DNA from: an uncultured Sulfitobacter sp.
Lineage (GTDB): Bacteria > Pseudomonadota > Alphaproteobacteria > Rhodobacterales > Rhodobacteraceae
DNA: 52,052 nucleotides
Reading direction: 5' to 3'
Assembly (NCBI RefSeq): GCF_947499945.1
Contig: NZ_CANMQD010000010.1
Coordinates: forward strand, 1-52,052
The notes beneath the pieces are model-generated. The model worked only from the letters and a program-made list of their open reading frames with translations, did no database searches and was not told where the DNA came from. Below, in pieces: positions 38,321-48,687 of this stretch. Numbering within the stretch: position 1 is the first letter of the stretch; every line of letters starts with the position of its first letter. The position numbers and the translations under genes are program-made.

Positions 38321-40216
38321 TTAGATGTCTGTGACTTTGACCCGCTGAAGCTGTGCCGCCTGAAGGGCAGTCGCAGCGATATCGCCCGCTGTCATGCCCG
38401 CATCCGCATACATCGCGTCTGGGGAAGCTTGGTCAATGAAACGGTCTGGCAGGTTCACCGTACGCACAGCCAGCGTCTTGTCCAGCCAGCCCTCATTCGC
38501 CAGATGGTCAAGCACCATAGAGCCGAACCCGCCGCGGGCGCCCTGTTCGACTGTGATGAGAACACGGTGCTTACGCGCCAGATCATTGATGAGGTTCTTG
38601 TCCAGCGGTTTGGCAAAACGTGCATCGGCAACAGTCACTGTCAGCCCCTGTGCCTCGATCAGATCAGCGGCACGCTGGCTCTCGCCCAGATGCGCACCAA
38701 ACGACAGGATCGCCACGTCAAATCCTTGGCGCACGACGATGCCTTTGCCGATTTCGAGCGGCATACCGCGCTCGGGCAGGGTCACGCCCTCCCCCTCACC
38801 GCGCGGATAGCGGAAGGCAATCGGCCCATCATTATAGGCCGCAGCAGTGGCAACCATATGCACCAGTTCCGCCTCATCCGAGGCAGCCATCACAACCATA
38901 TTCGGCAGCGCCGCAAGGTAGCCGATGTCGAAGGCCCCCGCATGAGTCGCCCCATCCGCACCCACAAGACCCGCACGATCAATCGCAAAACGCACAGGCA
39001 GGTTTTGCAACGCCACATCATGCACAATCTGGTCATAGCCACGCTGGAGAAAACTAGAATAAATCGCCACAAACGGCTTGAGCCCACCTGCGGCAACACC
39101 CGCCGCGAAAGTCACACCATGCTGCTCGGCAATGCCTACATCATACATACGGTTCGGGTGCGTCTTGGCGAAAATATCAAGGCCCGTACCGCCCGGCATC
39201 GCCGCCGTGATCGCGACAATTTTGGGGTCGCGCCGTGCTTCATCAGTCAGCGCCTCACCAAAAATCTGGGTATAGGAGGGCGCGTTAGGTTTGGATTTGG
39301 CCTGAATACCCGTGACGGGATCAAACTTGCCCACCCCGTGGTAGCTGTCGCTTGACGCCTCAGCGGGGGCGTATCCCTTGCCCTTGGTCGTGCAGCAATG
39401 GATCAGCACAGGCCCCGTGGCCCGTGTGCGGGCAGAGCGTAGAACGCTGAGCAGTTGGCCCATGTCATGCCCGTCAATCGGGCCGATATATTGAAAACCA
39501 AGGTTCTCGAACAGGGTACTTTGCTCTTCCACAGCACCCGTTACAAGCTGACGTGCACGCCGTGCATGATCGCGGATCGGGCCAGGCAAAGCCGCAAGTG
39601 TATCGTTCGCGAAATCCTTGAGCCCCGACAGGCCTGACATATAGCTCGACATGGCCCCAACGGGTGGCGCGATGCTCATCTCGTTATCGTTGAGAATGAC
39701 AAACATCCGGCGGCCCATGGCACCTGCGTTGTTCATCGCCTCATAGGCCATGCCGGCACTGATCGAACCATCACCGATCACGGCAATTGCGTCGCCCGTC
39801 GCCTCACCCATATCGCGCGCGATGGTAAAGCCGAGGGCGGCAGAAATAGAAGTAGAGGAGTGCGCCGCACCAAAGGGGTCAAACGCGCTCTCGCTCCGTT
39901 TTGTGAAACCCGAAAGTCCGCTCTCCTGACGCAATGTATGCATCTTGTCGCGGCGACCTGTGAGCACTTTATGCGGATAACACTGGTGGCCCACGTCCCA
40001 AATCAATTTGTCCCTTGGGGTGTCGAAGACAGCATGCAGCGCCACAGTCAATTCTACCACACCCAGCGATGATCCCAGATGCCCACCTGTCGTGGCAACA
40101 GAAGCGATCACCTCTTCACGAACTTCATCCGCGAGCGTGGAAAGCTCGGCGTCGGTCAGGGATTTCATATCGGAGGGGGCAGTGATGCGGTCTAGCTGCG
40201 GTGTGGGACTGCCCAT
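38321..40216 (-). CDS. dxs: Dxs, 1-deoxy-D-xylulose-5-phosphate synthase
   Basis: 631 residues. Thiamine-diphosphate enzyme condensing pyruvate and glyceraldehyde-3-phosphate, entry and control point of the MEP isoprenoid pathway. [24 protein letters not shown] (about residues 42-65), the ThDP motif [20 protein letters not shown] near 147-166, and [16 protein letters not shown] near 360 with the catalytic glutamate. AAGGAGA precedes the ATG at 40216. Dxs copies are common in photosynthesis clusters as extra supply for carotenoids and BChl tails. Confidence 0.97.
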   Translation of the reverse strand: MGSPTPQLDRITAPSDMKSLTDAELSTLADEVREEVIASVATTGGHLGSSLGVVELTVALHAVFDTPRDKLIWDVGHQCYPHKVLTGRRDKMHTLRQESGLSGFTKRSESAFDPFGAAHSSTSISAALGFTIARDMGEATGDAIAVIGDGSISAGMAYEAMNNAGAMGRRMFVILNDNEMSIAPPVGAMSSYMSGLSGLKDFANDTLAALPGPIRDHARRARQLVTGAVEEQSTLFENLGFQYIGPIDGHDMGQLLSVLRSARTRATGPVLIHCCTTKGKGYAPAEASSDSYHGVGKFDPVTGIQAKSKPNAPSYTQIFGEALTDEARRDPKIVAITAAMPGGTGLDIFAKTHPNRMYDVGIAEQHGVTFAAGVAAGGLKPFVAIYSSFLQRGYDQIVHDVALQNLPVRFAIDRAGLVGADGATHAGAFDIGYLAALPNMVVMAASDEAELVHMVATAAAYNDGPIAFRYPRGEGEGVTLPERGMPLEIGKGIVVRQGFDVAILSFGAHLGESQRAADLIEAQGLTVTVADARFAKPLDKNLINDLARKHRVLITVEQGARGGFGSMVLDHLANEGWLDKTLAVRTVNLPDRFIDQASPDAMYADAGMTAGDIAATALQAAQLQRVKVTDI

Positions 40217-40266
40217 GGCGGTCTCCTTTTCTCGACTGTGTTGGCTCTCGAACGTGTTGGCTATTG

Positions 40267-40436
40267 CCTGTTGGCCGGGGAACAGAGGGTAAACCAGTTA
40301 CCCTCTGTCTCCCGTAGCCAACAGGAGGCGTCAGGGGGTCGAGGCCCCCGACAGTACCAGATAACCCTAGGGACAGAGTTATCCGATGGCGTGTGGTACG
40401 GGGCGCTAAGTTATGGCGCGCCCTGCACCGAATTGC
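40267..40436 (-). other. Cluster of RNA stem-loops downstream of pufX
   Basis: Read on the puf mRNA strand this gap holds several inverted repeats. The largest is nested: outer arms CCTGTTGGC (40267-40275) and GCCAACAGG (40317-40325), inner arms ACAGAGGGTAA (40282-40292) and TTACCCTCTGT (40298-40308), five-base loop. A GGGGG/CCCCC hairpin follows near 40334-40349, then GATAAC/GTTATC arms and a GGGCGC/GCGCCC hairpin near 40403-40425. None is followed by a U-run in the puf direction. They may protect the 3' end of puf mRNA or help termination (inference). Confidence 0.6.
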
Positions 40437-40673
40437 TTAGACTTGTGCGGTCATCTGGATGATCTTCACAGCACCCAGTGATGGGTCGGGCGCTTCCTTG
40501 GATTCCGCTGGCAACAGCGTACCAATCCAGATGGTTGCGGCAAGAAAGACACCGACAACGATACAGAAGATTGCAGCGTAACCTGCCCCCTTTAGCATCA
40601 GCGCAAGTACGTCAACGCGAAGCCTTAGGAGGGGGTCATCGGACGTTTTGAGGTAATCGTGATTCTCACTCAT
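40437..40673 (-). CDS. pufX: PufX, LH1-RC core quinone-channel protein
   Basis: 78 residues from the ATG at 40673 (80 from 40679; GGAG spacing favours the inner ATG). PufX interrupts the LH1 ring so quinol can leave the RC. Features: charged N-terminus (MSENHDYLKTSDDP), LMLKGAGYAA at residues 25-34 leading into one membrane helix (about 28-52), then GTLLPAESKEAPDPSLGAVK (51-70), like the LLP..ENQAPAP.. segment of Rhodobacter PufX. The similarity is short and the family evolves fast, so position (directly after pufM, in place of pufC) is the main second argument. The Shine-Dalgarno overlaps the pufM stop. Confidence 0.85.
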   Translation of the reverse strand: MSENHDYLKTSDDPLLRLRVDVLALMLKGAGYAAIFCIVVGVFLAATIWIGTLLPAESKEAPDPSLGAVKIIQMTAQV

Positions 40674-40685
40674 GTTCATGTCTCC

Positions 40686-41612
40686 TTAATCAAGCGGCGC
40701 ATAGCCGTGGTCTTGTGCCCAGATAAACCAGTTATCGACAACTGTGCCTGTCAGCAGGATCCCGATACCACCCGTGAGGGTCGTGAGAACTGCGAACCAC
40801 CAAGCCCAGCGATGGATACCTTCCATCGTCGCGTTAAAGCCCATGGTCCAGCGCCAGAAGAGAGCGGCACGTTCAGAGGCTGTCCCGCGGTCCACGATCT
40901 GCTCGATCTCACGCTCCCCGCCATAACGGCTCACAGCGAGGATCGTGGCACCGTGCATGGCGAACAACAGGGCGGATCCATAGAGGAACACAATGCTGAG
41001 CGCATGGAACGGATTGTAGAACAGGTTGCCGTAGGTCAGCGAGAACAGGTTCGTCCAATCAAGGTGCGAGAAGATACCGTATGGAACCATATGCGACCAC
41101 GAACCCATCAGAACGGGACGGAACAGTCCCAACACAAGGAACAGCCAGATTGCGGAGGCGAATGCCCATGCAACGTGTTTGCCCATGCCCAGCTCTTCGG
41201 CACGCAGGTAGGTGCGTACCCACCAGCAGATCACACTGATCAGCAGGAAGAACGAGGCCAGCAGGAAGTAACCCCCTTCAGCCATCGGCGGGATACCGAG
41301 GCCATATTCCTCGGCAGGTGGCTCAAGCGACAGCCAGAACAACTCGCGCAGGAACAGTGCAGGGCTATAGTCGACTTGATCCCAGAAGGACAAACCTACC
41401 ATAAAGAACCAGGCAAAGCCGGTCACCAGCGAGATCACACCAAACGTCCCCAGATAGATCGGGCCGAGCTGTGCGTTTCCGAAAAGGCCAGCTAGCTTGC
41501 TAAAGCTGGCCCCGTTTGTACGTTCCCGTGCGAGTGTGCCCGATGGGTCCACTCCCATTTCGGCCGGTCCTTGGACCTGCACTTGGGTGAAGATGTTTTG
41601 ATATTCAGCCAT
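40686..41612 (-). CDS. pufM: PufM, reaction centre M subunit
   Basis: 308 residues. Five-helix RC subunit binding half of the special pair, QA and the iron. Counting the initiator Met, H183 (accessory BChl), H203 (special pair), H220 and H267 (iron), and E235 (iron) are all in place in [30 protein letters not shown] and EGIHRWAWW. No C-terminal extension. GGAGG nine bases ahead of the ATG. Confidence 0.98.
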   Translation of the reverse strand: MAEYQNIFTQVQVQGPAEMGVDPSGTLARERTNGASFSKLAGLFGNAQLGPIYLGTFGVISLVTGFAWFFMVGLSFWDQVDYSPALFLRELFWLSLEPPAEEYGLGIPPMAEGGYFLLASFFLLISVICWWVRTYLRAEELGMGKHVAWAFASAIWLFLVLGLFRPVLMGSWSHMVPYGIFSHLDWTNLFSLTYGNLFYNPFHALSIVFLYGSALLFAMHGATILAVSRYGGEREIEQIVDRGTASERAALFWRWTMGFNATMEGIHRWAWWFAVLTTLTGGIGILLTGTVVDNWFIWAQDHGYAPLD

Positions 41613-41626
41613 TTGTCATGTCCTCC

Positions 41627-42457
41627 TTACAGGTCCGCCCACCAGGGCAATTCAGCATACCAGTCCCACCATGCGCTCCACTGGTCGAACCAGATGGTGC
41701 CGGAGATGACGATACAGATGGCGCTCCACAGACCAGCATTCAGTGCCAGCAGCAGACCCAGACGGTGAATACCCAAGGGTCCAATCGAATAGCCGATCAG
41801 ATCGCGGAAGTAGGTATCTTCGTGGTCAGGTGTGCCGATGGTCTTGCCCTTGCCGGGGTTGACCGCGGACAGAACCAGCGAGCCGTGCAGCGCAAGAGCG
41901 AGACACGTTGTAAAGAAGAACGTGATCGCAACCATATGCGCAGGGTTATAGTGGAAGTTGCCGTAAGCGTAGCCGACGTTGTTGACCCAATCGAGGTGGC
42001 TGAAAATCCCGTAGGGAAAGCCGTGCCCCCATGCGCCCATCAGCAGCGGGCGAATAATCACCAGCGTCACATAGGCAAGGATCGCCACACCGAATGCGAC
42101 AGGTACGTGATAGCCCATGCCCAGCTTGCGGCAGATTTCCACCTCGCGCAAAGCCCACGAGATAAAGGCAAACGTCGCGCAGATCGTAATGACCTGCCAC
42201 AAACCACCTTCGGCCAATGGTGCAACACCCAGTCCAATCTCGAGTTCAGGTGGCTCGATCGAGATGAGCCAAGGGTTCCACGTATCGCCAAGCGATGCGC
42301 CGTAAAAAATTAGTATTGTTCCGAGTGCGGCAAAGAAAAATGTCGTGACGCCAAAAAAGCCGACATAGAAGGGGCCCACCCAGAAGTCGAACAAGTCTCC
42401 GCCCACCAAAGTCCCGCCTCGGACCCGGTATTTTTTCTCGAAGCTGAGCTGTGCCAT
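41627..42457 (-). CDS. pufL: PufL, reaction centre L subunit
   Basis: 276 residues. RC subunit binding the other special-pair BChl, QB and the iron. H154 (accessory BChl), H174 (special pair), H191 and H231 (iron), and E213 near QB are present (Met counted). It ends PWWADL, about six residues shorter than Rhodobacter sphaeroides L, which continues past this tryptophan-rich tail. GAGGAGA lies ahead of the ATG. Separated from pufA by 125 bases containing a strong stem-loop. Confidence 0.98.
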   Translation of the reverse strand: MAQLSFEKKYRVRGGTLVGGDLFDFWVGPFYVGFFGVTTFFFAALGTILIFYGASLGDTWNPWLISIEPPELEIGLGVAPLAEGGLWQVITICATFAFISWALREVEICRKLGMGYHVPVAFGVAILAYVTLVIIRPLLMGAWGHGFPYGIFSHLDWVNNVGYAYGNFHYNPAHMVAITFFFTTCLALALHGSLVLSAVNPGKGKTIGTPDHEDTYFRDLIGYSIGPLGIHRLGLLLALNAGLWSAICIVISGTIWFDQWSAWWDWYAELPWWADL

Positions 42458-42525
42458 CTTCTGTCTCCTCTAGCGCCCCCTACCCGGATCAGGGGCAGAC
42501 TTGCGCGTTGTAATTGATCGGGTTT

Positions 42526-42564
42526 GCCGTGGGCGGCGGAGGACTGCCCCGCGCCGCCCACAGC
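42526..42564 (-). other. pufA-pufL intercistronic stem-loop
   Basis: GTGGGCGGCG (42529-42538) and CGCCGCCCAC (42552-42561) make a perfect ten-pair G+C stem with a 13-base loop, extended by GC/GC after one mismatch. In Rhodobacter a hairpin in this place blocks 3'-5' decay and keeps pufBA mRNA more abundant than pufLM; the same role is likely here. A weaker CCCCT/AGGGG hairpin lies closer to pufL. Confidence 0.75.
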
Positions 42565-42582
42565 GAGTTCGTGCAACTGAGC

Positions 42583-42750
42583 TTATTCGCTGGCTTCTGC
42601 CGCACCGAAGGCGCGGTTGAACCAGTTGGTCTCTGGGTTGCTGAGCAGAACGAGGTGAATCATTGCTGCGAGCAAAAAGAGGAACACGCCCTGCGCCACG
42701 AAAACGCGACGGGGGTCGAAGATCAGCCAGATTTTGTAAAACTGTGCCAT
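42583..42750 (-). CDS. pufA: PufA, light-harvesting 1 alpha polypeptide
   Basis: 55 residues. Begins [20 protein letters not shown], the usual LH1 alpha start; one membrane helix (about residues 13-36) with the BChl-ligating histidine 32 in [10 protein letters not shown]; ends [14 protein letters not shown]. Forms the inner LH1 ring around the RC. GGAAGGA lies upstream of the ATG. Followed by the stem-loop before pufL. Confidence 0.96.
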   Translation of the reverse strand: MAQFYKIWLIFDPRRVFVAQGVFLFLLAAMIHLVLLSNPETNWFNRAFGAAEASE

Positions 42751-42769
42751 GTTTGAATATTCCTTCCGT

Positions 42770-42925
42770 TTACCAGTTGAACCAAGGCAGTTTGAAATAG
42801 GTCAGCAAGTGAGCAACACATGCCACGATCGTGAAGATCATGAAGCCGCTCATGTAGACCGAGTGCAATTCCTGCGCTTGCTCGTCTGTCAAACCTGTGA
42901 AGGACAGGTCATTTTTATCAGCCAT
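42770..42925 (-). CDS. pufB: PufB, light-harvesting 1 beta polypeptide
   Basis: 51 residues. [20 protein letters not shown] at the N-terminus, then the helix [19 protein letters not shown] with BChl-ligating histidine 39, ending KLPWFNW. Pairs with PufA to form the LH1 unit. AGGAGA is seven bases ahead of the ATG. pufA follows after 19 bases. Confidence 0.96.
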   Translation of the reverse strand: MADKNDLSFTGLTDEQAQELHSVYMSGFMIFTIVACVAHLLTYFKLPWFNW

Positions 42926-43092
42926 GTTTTTTCTCCTAGAAAAAATAAGTACCGACGCCGCGCATCCCCCGCGGCCGGGTCACAACAGAGGCTTATCCCC
43001 TGCTTCAATCCACCAAACCTTCGCAGGAATGACGAATATCGATATGCCCTGGTCCCTCAGAAGCAAAAACTCATGTGCGGATCGTCTGGCCC

Positions 43093-43320
43093 TTAGGCCG
43101 AAAAGATCCTTGGTGTGATAATCTGCGCCTGGCTCCACGCAGCTTTCACAGGCCCGCGCGTTGGCAGGGCCATTTGCCGTACTGCTGTGAGGGTCCATGT
43201 GAGGACCGCCAGTGGCAGTGTGGCGACAAAAATGACCGCAAAATATGCGTAATATTCCCGCTGGCTGGCGGTCACATTGCGCTTGCGCGGCATGCTTGTG
43301 TCATTGGTAAAATCAGTCAT
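43093..43320 (-). CDS. pufQ: PufQ
   Basis: 75 residues with one membrane helix (about residues 25-47, [19 protein letters not shown]). PufQ is the first gene of the puf operon in Rhodobacteraceae; it is linked to bacteriochlorophyll synthesis or to delivery of tetrapyrrole intermediates, without an agreed mechanism. The ATG overlaps the bchZ stop (ATGA), tying puf translation to the bchCXYZ message. A 167-base leader with a small GGCC/GGCC hairpin separates it from pufB. Confidence 0.92.
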   Translation of the reverse strand: MTDFTNDTSMPRKRNVTASQREYYAYFAVIFVATLPLAVLTWTLTAVRQMALPTRGPVKAAWSQAQIITPRIFSA

Positions 43321-44777
43321 TTAGTTTCTCCCGGTTGGGGTTGAAGACCGTTCACCGTTTCCAGAACCACCCGCTCTGCGCCGTTATCCAGCGCGCGCTT
43401 TTCAGCTTCGTCACGCAGGGTTTTGGCCGCAGAGATGCGGGTCAGGATCGGATGTGTTGCCACGATTTCATCGAGGCGGGTCTGTGCGTCGGCATCCCAA
43501 GGGAAGTCACGGCGCAAAGGGGTAAGTGTTGCTGGCGTCTCGTCCATTTCGCTGCCAAGCGGCAGGATATGGAAAAGGGCATCGAACAGGCCATTACAGA
43601 CCTCTTGCAACAAATAGGTGGCACCAGCGTAGCCCATAAAGGGCGTTCCAGTGGCGCGACGGATTGCGGCACCCGGAAAACTGGCGGGAATAAATGTGGG
43701 CGCAGGACCAAAACCTGATTTCATCTCGGCGAGGTACATCTTCTCATTAATGCTCCCCATCACGATGAGGGGCCGTTTGGTATGGATCAGGTTGCGCACT
43801 TCGTCGTTGTCAGTCTTCTTGCCGCGTGTCCGCGCAACTGCAAAAGCACACGGCAAACCCAAATCATCCTCAAGGAAACCGCGAATCCCGCGTGCATACG
43901 TCTCGTTCGCCACAATCCCGAAGGAGGCCGTGGCAAAGAAATCCTGCGTAACAGAGCGCCACAAATCCCAGACAGGTTTGATGGTCGAATGCTTTTCCTG
44001 CTCAATGAACGGCTCAGGGTCGAGGTCCAGCATCTCGCCCAGCTTGCGCAGGAATTTCGTAGTGGAGTCGATGCCAACAGGCGCTTGCAGGTAAGGCTTG
44101 CCCAATACTTCACACAGGCCACGACCAAACTCACGGTACATCGTGACGTTCACGTCCGAATTCACCAATCCGCGCATCTCACCTACATGGGCACCAAGTG
44201 GCATCACCATATTGATGTCTGCACCGATGCCCTCAATCAGGCGACGAATTTCGGCGAGGTCGGAGGGCATGTTAAACGTGCCATACATCGGCCCGAGGAT
44301 ATTGACGCGGGGGGCGGACCCCTCCTCGCGTTTCACTTCCTTGGGCATACGGCCCTTGGTCATGCCAAACTCGGTAAAGATCCATGTCATCGCGCGGTCA
44401 GCTGCTTCCCACTGATCTTCATCAATGGTGCGCGGCAAAAAGCGTTGGATGTTCGTGCCCGCAGGGGTCACACCCCCGCCGATCATCTCGGCAATCGATC
44501 CGGTTACAACAACGGCGGGCAGAGCTGGGTCAAGTGTCCCCCAAGCACGCTTCATCGCTTCTTCGGTACCAGACCCCATTTCGCCTTCGCCCAAGCCCGT
44601 TACCACAATGGGCAACTCGTGCGGCGGCAGCGCGTCGGTGTAGTGGAGCACGGATGTCACGGGGAGGTTCTCACAGCCCACAGGACCGTCGATCACGCAT
44701 TGCAAACCTTTGACGGCGCAAAATGCGTAAACAGCGCCCCAATAACCGCCTGCCCGGTCGTGATCTTGAACCAGCAT
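43317..44777 (-). CDS. bchZ: BchZ, chlorophyllide a reductase subunit Z
   Basis: 486 residues. With BchY forms the nitrogenase-like catalytic part of chlorophyllide reductase, which reduces ring B to the bacteriochlorin level. Begins [40 protein letters not shown] (two cluster-region cysteines within residues 20-35), with [16 protein letters not shown] near 95. Its ATG overlaps the last codon of bchY by one base, and its stop overlaps pufQ. Confidence 0.96.
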   Translation of the reverse strand: MLVQDHDRAGGYWGAVYAFCAVKGLQCVIDGPVGCENLPVTSVLHYTDALPPHELPIVVTGLGEGEMGSGTEEAMKRAWGTLDPALPAVVVTGSIAEMIGGGVTPAGTNIQRFLPRTIDEDQWEAADRAMTWIFTEFGMTKGRMPKEVKREEGSAPRVNILGPMYGTFNMPSDLAEIRRLIEGIGADINMVMPLGAHVGEMRGLVNSDVNVTMYREFGRGLCEVLGKPYLQAPVGIDSTTKFLRKLGEMLDLDPEPFIEQEKHSTIKPVWDLWRSVTQDFFATASFGIVANETYARGIRGFLEDDLGLPCAFAVARTRGKKTDNDEVRNLIHTKRPLIVMGSINEKMYLAEMKSGFGPAPTFIPASFPGAAIRRATGTPFMGYAGATYLLQEVCNGLFDALFHILPLGSEMDETPATLTPLRRDFPWDADAQTRLDEIVATHPILTRISAAKTLRDEAEKRALDNGAERVVLETVNGLQPQPGETK

Positions 44778-46339
44778 CAGATCATCTCCGCCGCTTTTGC
44801 GGCCTTGGCGGCGCGCTCCAGCTTCTTGGCGTTCAAGGCGCGGAACTCAGGCTTCACGTTCGGGGATTTTTCCCAAACACCCGCTGTGTCGCCACTGCCT
44901 ACGCCCTCAAAGAAGGCTTTCATCTTGCCCATGCGCTCTTTGTTGCCCATCGCCGCGTTGACGACTTCCTGCAGAGAGCCTGCACCAGCCACACCCATCA
45001 GAGGGCGCGCTGAAATCAGGTTGGTGAAGTACAAAGACGGAATACCCAGCTCTTTGCCTTTCTGCACAACAGGTGTTGTACCGATGGCCAGATCAGGCTG
45101 GATCGCTTCCATCGCACCGCAGTCATCTTCCAATGACGCGCGGAATTTTACTTTCACGCCCTTGGCCTCAAGCCATGCTGCATCAGCCGCAGACCATTCA
45201 GACTTGGCACAAGCCGTTCCTACATAAGGAACATTCGCGCCACTCTCGATCAGCAAACGTGCGACCAGCAGCTCGGAGCCTTCATAGCCCGACAGTGTAA
45301 TCGTCCCGTTGATTGGGGTCGCAGCCAAGGCCGCTTTGATCGCCGGCAGGAACATATTTTGCGCCTCGCCGATTTTATCGGCAGACAGGCCAAAGATATC
45401 GCCAATGCCCTTGAGCCAATCAGCAGTGCCATCAAGGCCAATAGGCGCAGAGCCCAGAACCGGACGGCCCGCTGCCTGAAACTCACGAACGGCAGACGTA
45501 TAGAACGGGTGGATCGCAGCCACGGCACCGCAATCAAGCGCACCATACAACTCACGCCATTCGCGGCACGGAACCACCGGACCAGCAGCCAGACCCAGAG
45601 GGGCAAGCATTTGACCAATCATCATCGGGTCCGCAGGGAACATCTCACCCAACAACGTCACTGTGGGGCGATCGGATTTACCCGCAGCAGGCATCGGCAC
45701 TGGGCCTGCCTTGATCTCTTCGCGCGCATATTTCAGCATCGCACCAGCGAGCACATCCTTGGCTTCCGCATGGGTCGGGATGCCAAAGCCGGGAACATCA
45801 ATACCGATGATCCGCACGCCGTTAATCTCACGGGGCAACAACCGCAGCGGCACACCGGAGGCGGTCGGCACACAAAGGTTCGTCACGATAATCGCGTCGT
45901 TCTTCTCGGGATCGGCCACATCATGGACAGCCTCGCGGATGTCCTCGAACAGCTTACCCGTCACTAAGGATTCCGAATTGAACGGCACATAACCAACAGA
46001 GCGGCGCGCACCATAAAAGTGGCTCACAAACGTCAGACCATAAACACAGCAGGCAGAGCCCGACAGGATCGTCGAGACACGCTTCATCCGCAGACCGACA
46101 CGAAGCGAGCCGAACGCAGGACACATGCTTTGCGGTTGATCGTGTGGACCTTTGGGATAGTCGGCGGCAAACTTATCAAGCATCTCGGAATTGCCAGCAA
46201 GACGCGCCGCCTTTTCCATCTCGTTGCCAGAATGACATCCAAGCCCGTCTTGGGTCAGCAGTACATCGCGGCCTTCAAGCTCGGTGCCTGTGTCCACTTC
46301 GACTGCATCGACGGCGTCATATTTCATCTCTTCACTCAC
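44777..46339 (-). CDS. bchY: BchY, chlorophyllide a reductase subunit Y
   Basis: 520 residues from GTG at 46339 (516 from the ATG at 46327). Cluster-region cysteines in [27 protein letters not shown] and [25 protein letters not shown]. Partner of BchZ. The GTG overlaps the stop of orf90 as GTGA, so the small ORF and bchY are coupled. One-base overlap with bchZ. Confidence 0.95.
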   Translation of the reverse strand: MSEEMKYDAVDAVEVDTGTELEGRDVLLTQDGLGCHSGNEMEKAARLAGNSEMLDKFAADYPKGPHDQPQSMCPAFGSLRVGLRMKRVSTILSGSACCVYGLTFVSHFYGARRSVGYVPFNSESLVTGKLFEDIREAVHDVADPEKNDAIIVTNLCVPTASGVPLRLLPREINGVRIIGIDVPGFGIPTHAEAKDVLAGAMLKYAREEIKAGPVPMPAAGKSDRPTVTLLGEMFPADPMMIGQMLAPLGLAAGPVVPCREWRELYGALDCGAVAAIHPFYTSAVREFQAAGRPVLGSAPIGLDGTADWLKGIGDIFGLSADKIGEAQNMFLPAIKAALAATPINGTITLSGYEGSELLVARLLIESGANVPYVGTACAKSEWSAADAAWLEAKGVKVKFRASLEDDCGAMEAIQPDLAIGTTPVVQKGKELGIPSLYFTNLISARPLMGVAGAGSLQEVVNAAMGNKERMGKMKAFFEGVGSGDTAGVWEKSPNVKPEFRALNAKKLERAAKAAKAAEMI

Positions 46340-46608
46340 GAGGAATACCCCGTACGGCGCGTCTGACGTGATGCATCAGACAACTGCTCGGGATTACGTG
46401 GGCGTGAAGCGCCTGCCTTAACCGAACCAACTACATGGTTAATGTTGGTCACATTGCATTGATTGTCGTTTGATCCCGCACGCGTTTGCGCTGTTTCAAC
46501 GAATTCACCATGGGCGATATCGCTCAGCAAACGTTCGATCTGCTCAGGCTCAGCTTCGGCCAAAACCTGTTTCAGCTCGCGAAAGATATCCTCTTTATAC
46601 GGTGTCAT
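46336..46608 (-). CDS. orf90, small protein between bchX and bchY, unknown
   Basis: 90 residues. The ATG at 46608 overlaps the end of bchX by 14 bases and the stop overlaps the GTG of bchY by four, so the frame is locked into the operon on both sides. The N-terminal third is a charged, probably amphipathic helix pair ([28 protein letters not shown], residues 5-32); the rest is polar and low in hydrophobics with NDNQCNVTNINHVVGS (52-67) and a basic tail. One cysteine, no membrane segment, no motif I know. In the clusters I remember, bchX and bchY are adjacent, so this insert is unexpected. It could be a small partner of chlorophyllide reductase or a coupling spacer. Confidence 0.72.
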   Translation of the reverse strand: MTPYKEDIFRELKQVLAEAEPEQIERLLSDIAHGEFVETAQTRAGSNDNQCNVTNINHVVGSVKAGASRPRNPEQLSDASRQTRRTGYSS

Positions 46609-47614
46609 AGATCACCTCGAGGCTTTCGGCAGGCGCTGCATTCTTGCCGCGCATGTCCATGTCGGTTGCTGGTTCCAGCACGAAATCGCCGCCGGTCTGG
46701 GACGCGTCAAACAAATCGAGAAGGCCATCCTGATCCAGTGGTGTTGGACGGACCGGTGGCGCCACGGCAACTTCGTCACCAAGGGCCGCGAACAGCGGGC
46801 CCCATTGGCTCTCGAATGTGCCGACGATCTGGTAATTGGCGGATTTCTTGCGCAAGTCATCATCCTGCGGGATCGACGCCAGCACCGGAATTTTTACCGC
46901 TTCGGCAAATGCCGCCGCTTCGCCAGAACCGTCATCTTTATTGATCACAAGACCCGCAACACCGACGTTACCACCCAACTTGCGGAAGTATTCCACCGCG
47001 GAGCAGACGTTGTTGGCCACATACAGCGACTGCAAATCATTCGAGGCAACAAGGATAACCTTTTGCGCCATATCGCGCGCGATGGGTAGGCCAAAGCCGC
47101 CACAAACAACATCGCCAAGGAAGTCCAAGAGGACATAGTCAAAGTCCCAGTCGTGGAAGCCCAGCTTCTCAAGCAATTCAAAACCGTGGATGATCCCGCG
47201 CCCACCACAGCCGCGACCCACTTCGGGCCCGCCCAGTTCCATCGCGAATACGCCGCCACGTTTGAAACAAACGTCGCCGATCTTCACTTCTTCACCGGCC
47301 AGCTTTTTGCGGGTAGAGGTTTCGATAATGGTAGGGCACGCCTTGCCGCCGAACAACAGTGAGGTGGTGTCGGATTTCGGGTCACACCCGATCAGCAAGA
47401 CGCGTTTGCCCTGCTCAGCCATCATGTGGCTGAGATTCGCTAAAGTGAATGATTTGCCAATGCCGCCTTTGCCGTAGATCGCGATGATCTGGGTCTTGGA
47501 GGTAGGCTCGTCGTGAACAATGTCCGCGAAGTCTTCGTTCGCCTCATCGCGCAAGCGCCGGTCAAAATCGGAAATGGTGCCGCCATCTTTGAGGTTGGGG
47601 ATATCAAGTGTCAT
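46595..47614 (-). CDS. bchX: BchX, chlorophyllide a reductase ATPase
   Basis: 339 residues. Fe-protein-like ATPase donating electrons to BchYZ. P-loop [21 protein letters not shown] (residues 44-64), with the family's S-F after the GKS; cluster cysteines in [20 protein letters not shown] and [14 protein letters not shown]. The ATG at 47614 ([12 protein letters not shown]) overlaps the bchC stop as ATGA; the frame open to 47785 reads bchC. It ends 14 bases inside orf90. Confidence 0.96.
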   Translation of the reverse strand: MTLDIPNLKDGGTISDFDRRLRDEANEDFADIVHDEPTSKTQIIAIYGKGGIGKSFTLANLSHMMAEQGKRVLLIGCDPKSDTTSLLFGGKACPTIIETSTRKKLAGEEVKIGDVCFKRGGVFAMELGGPEVGRGCGGRGIIHGFELLEKLGFHDWDFDYVLLDFLGDVVCGGFGLPIARDMAQKVILVASNDLQSLYVANNVCSAVEYFRKLGGNVGVAGLVINKDDGSGEAAAFAEAVKIPVLASIPQDDDLRKKSANYQIVGTFESQWGPLFAALGDEVAVAPPVRPTPLDQDGLLDLFDASQTGGDFVLEPATDMDMRGKNAAPAESLEVIYDTV

Positions 47615-48552
47615 GCGTGACCTTTCCAGTCGAGTATCATTTTCAGGCAGGAGGCATCGCTGAACGCTGTCTCGTAAGCGTCCGCCGCAGCACCTGCTGG
47701 TGATGTATGTGTGATAAGTCCGCCAAGGCTCAGTGCGCCGGATTCGACCAACGCTCGCGTGGCAGTAAGATCGTCGCGCGTCCATTCGGCAGCGATACGG
47801 AACCGCGCCTCTTTCATGAACGCTGGCGGGAAGGCAAAGCTGATTGGCGCGGGGTAGAAACCCGCCAGCACAATCTCGCCGCCACGGGCAATACGCCCGA
47901 TAAGCTGCCCCAGAATGCCGTCACTGCCAGAGGCGTCGTAGACGGACATGTAATCTTTGCGCGGGTCATCATCGGGGTGCACCACGTTATAACCAACCGC
48001 ACCAGCATGGCGCTCAGGGTTAGTCTCCCAAACAGTTGGCGCAGGCGCACCCGCCGCAACCGTAAGACGTGCAAGCAAGCGACCCAAAACACCGTGACCC
48101 ACAATCAGGTCAGGCACAGCTTTGTGCGGGCCGGCCATCGCGTGACGCGCCGTGGCAGCAAGGGCGAGCAACGCACCCTCGGCCCCAAGGTTCGAATCGA
48201 TCTTTGTCGCGCGGTCTGCATTGCTGACAAGCAGGCTCGACGCGCCGCCGAACAATCCGAACGCACCGTCGAAACAATTAGCACCCGGCACAAAGACGCG
48301 GTCGCCAACTTTGAAATTCGTATTCGATCCCGCCGCGACCACCTCGCCTGCAGCCTCATAGCCCGGCACCAGCGGATAGCCCATCCCGGGGAAGGGCGGC
48401 ATCTCACCGCTCCAGAACAGCTTTTCCGTTCCGGTGGAAATACCTGAATGACTGACCTGCACCACAATATCATCATGCGTGGGCGCGGTTACGTCCAACA
48501 CATCAAGCCCGATCGTCTTAGGCTCGCTTAGGATGACAGCAGTGGTTTGCAA
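47611..48552 (-). CDS. bchC: BchC, 3-hydroxyethyl bacteriochlorophyllide a dehydrogenase
   Basis: 313 residues. Medium-chain alcohol-dehydrogenase-like enzyme oxidising the C3 hydroxyethyl to the acetyl group of BChl a. [39 protein letters not shown] (about residues 33-71) is typical; [15 protein letters not shown] near 150 is the nucleotide-binding part. First gene of bchCXYZ-puf, with two PpsR operators directly upstream, though crtEF may also read into it. Confidence 0.95.
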   Translation of the reverse strand: MQTTAVILSEPKTIGLDVLDVTAPTHDDIVVQVSHSGISTGTEKLFWSGEMPPFPGMGYPLVPGYEAAGEVVAAGSNTNFKVGDRVFVPGANCFDGAFGLFGGASSLLVSNADRATKIDSNLGAEGALLALAATARHAMAGPHKAVPDLIVGHGVLGRLLARLTVAAGAPAPTVWETNPERHAGAVGYNVVHPDDDPRKDYMSVYDASGSDGILGQLIGRIARGGEIVLAGFYPAPISFAFPPAFMKEARFRIAAEWTRDDLTATRALVESGALSLGGLITHTSPAGAAADAYETAFSDASCLKMILDWKGHA

Positions 48553-48623
48553 ATTAATCTCCCGATCATCAAACGGCCCACTGCCCTCACATTGAGGGAC
48601 TCTCTTTGGTCGTTTGCTCTAAG

Positions 48624-48667
48624 TGTAATACTAACTAGACATACTATAGTGTCAACTAGATTAGACA
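48624..48667. promoter_or_regulatory. bchC promoter with two PpsR operators
   Basis: TGT-N12-ACA at 48624-48641 and 48650-48667, start to start 26 bases. On the minus strand TTGACA (48655-48650), then after 18-19 bases GTATTA/TATTAC, gives a sigma-70-like promoter in which the operators cover both boxes. This drives bchCXYZ-pufQBALMX. The closely spaced pair fits the cooperative binding known for CrtJ at Rhodobacter bchC. Confidence 0.85.
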
Positions 48668-48687
48668 CTTTTGACTTCTAAAGATGG

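Noticed and set aside
43782..45227. Open frame of 481 codons on the plus strand opposite bchZ/bchY
   Set aside because: Antisense shadow crossing a gene boundary, without recognisable sequence.
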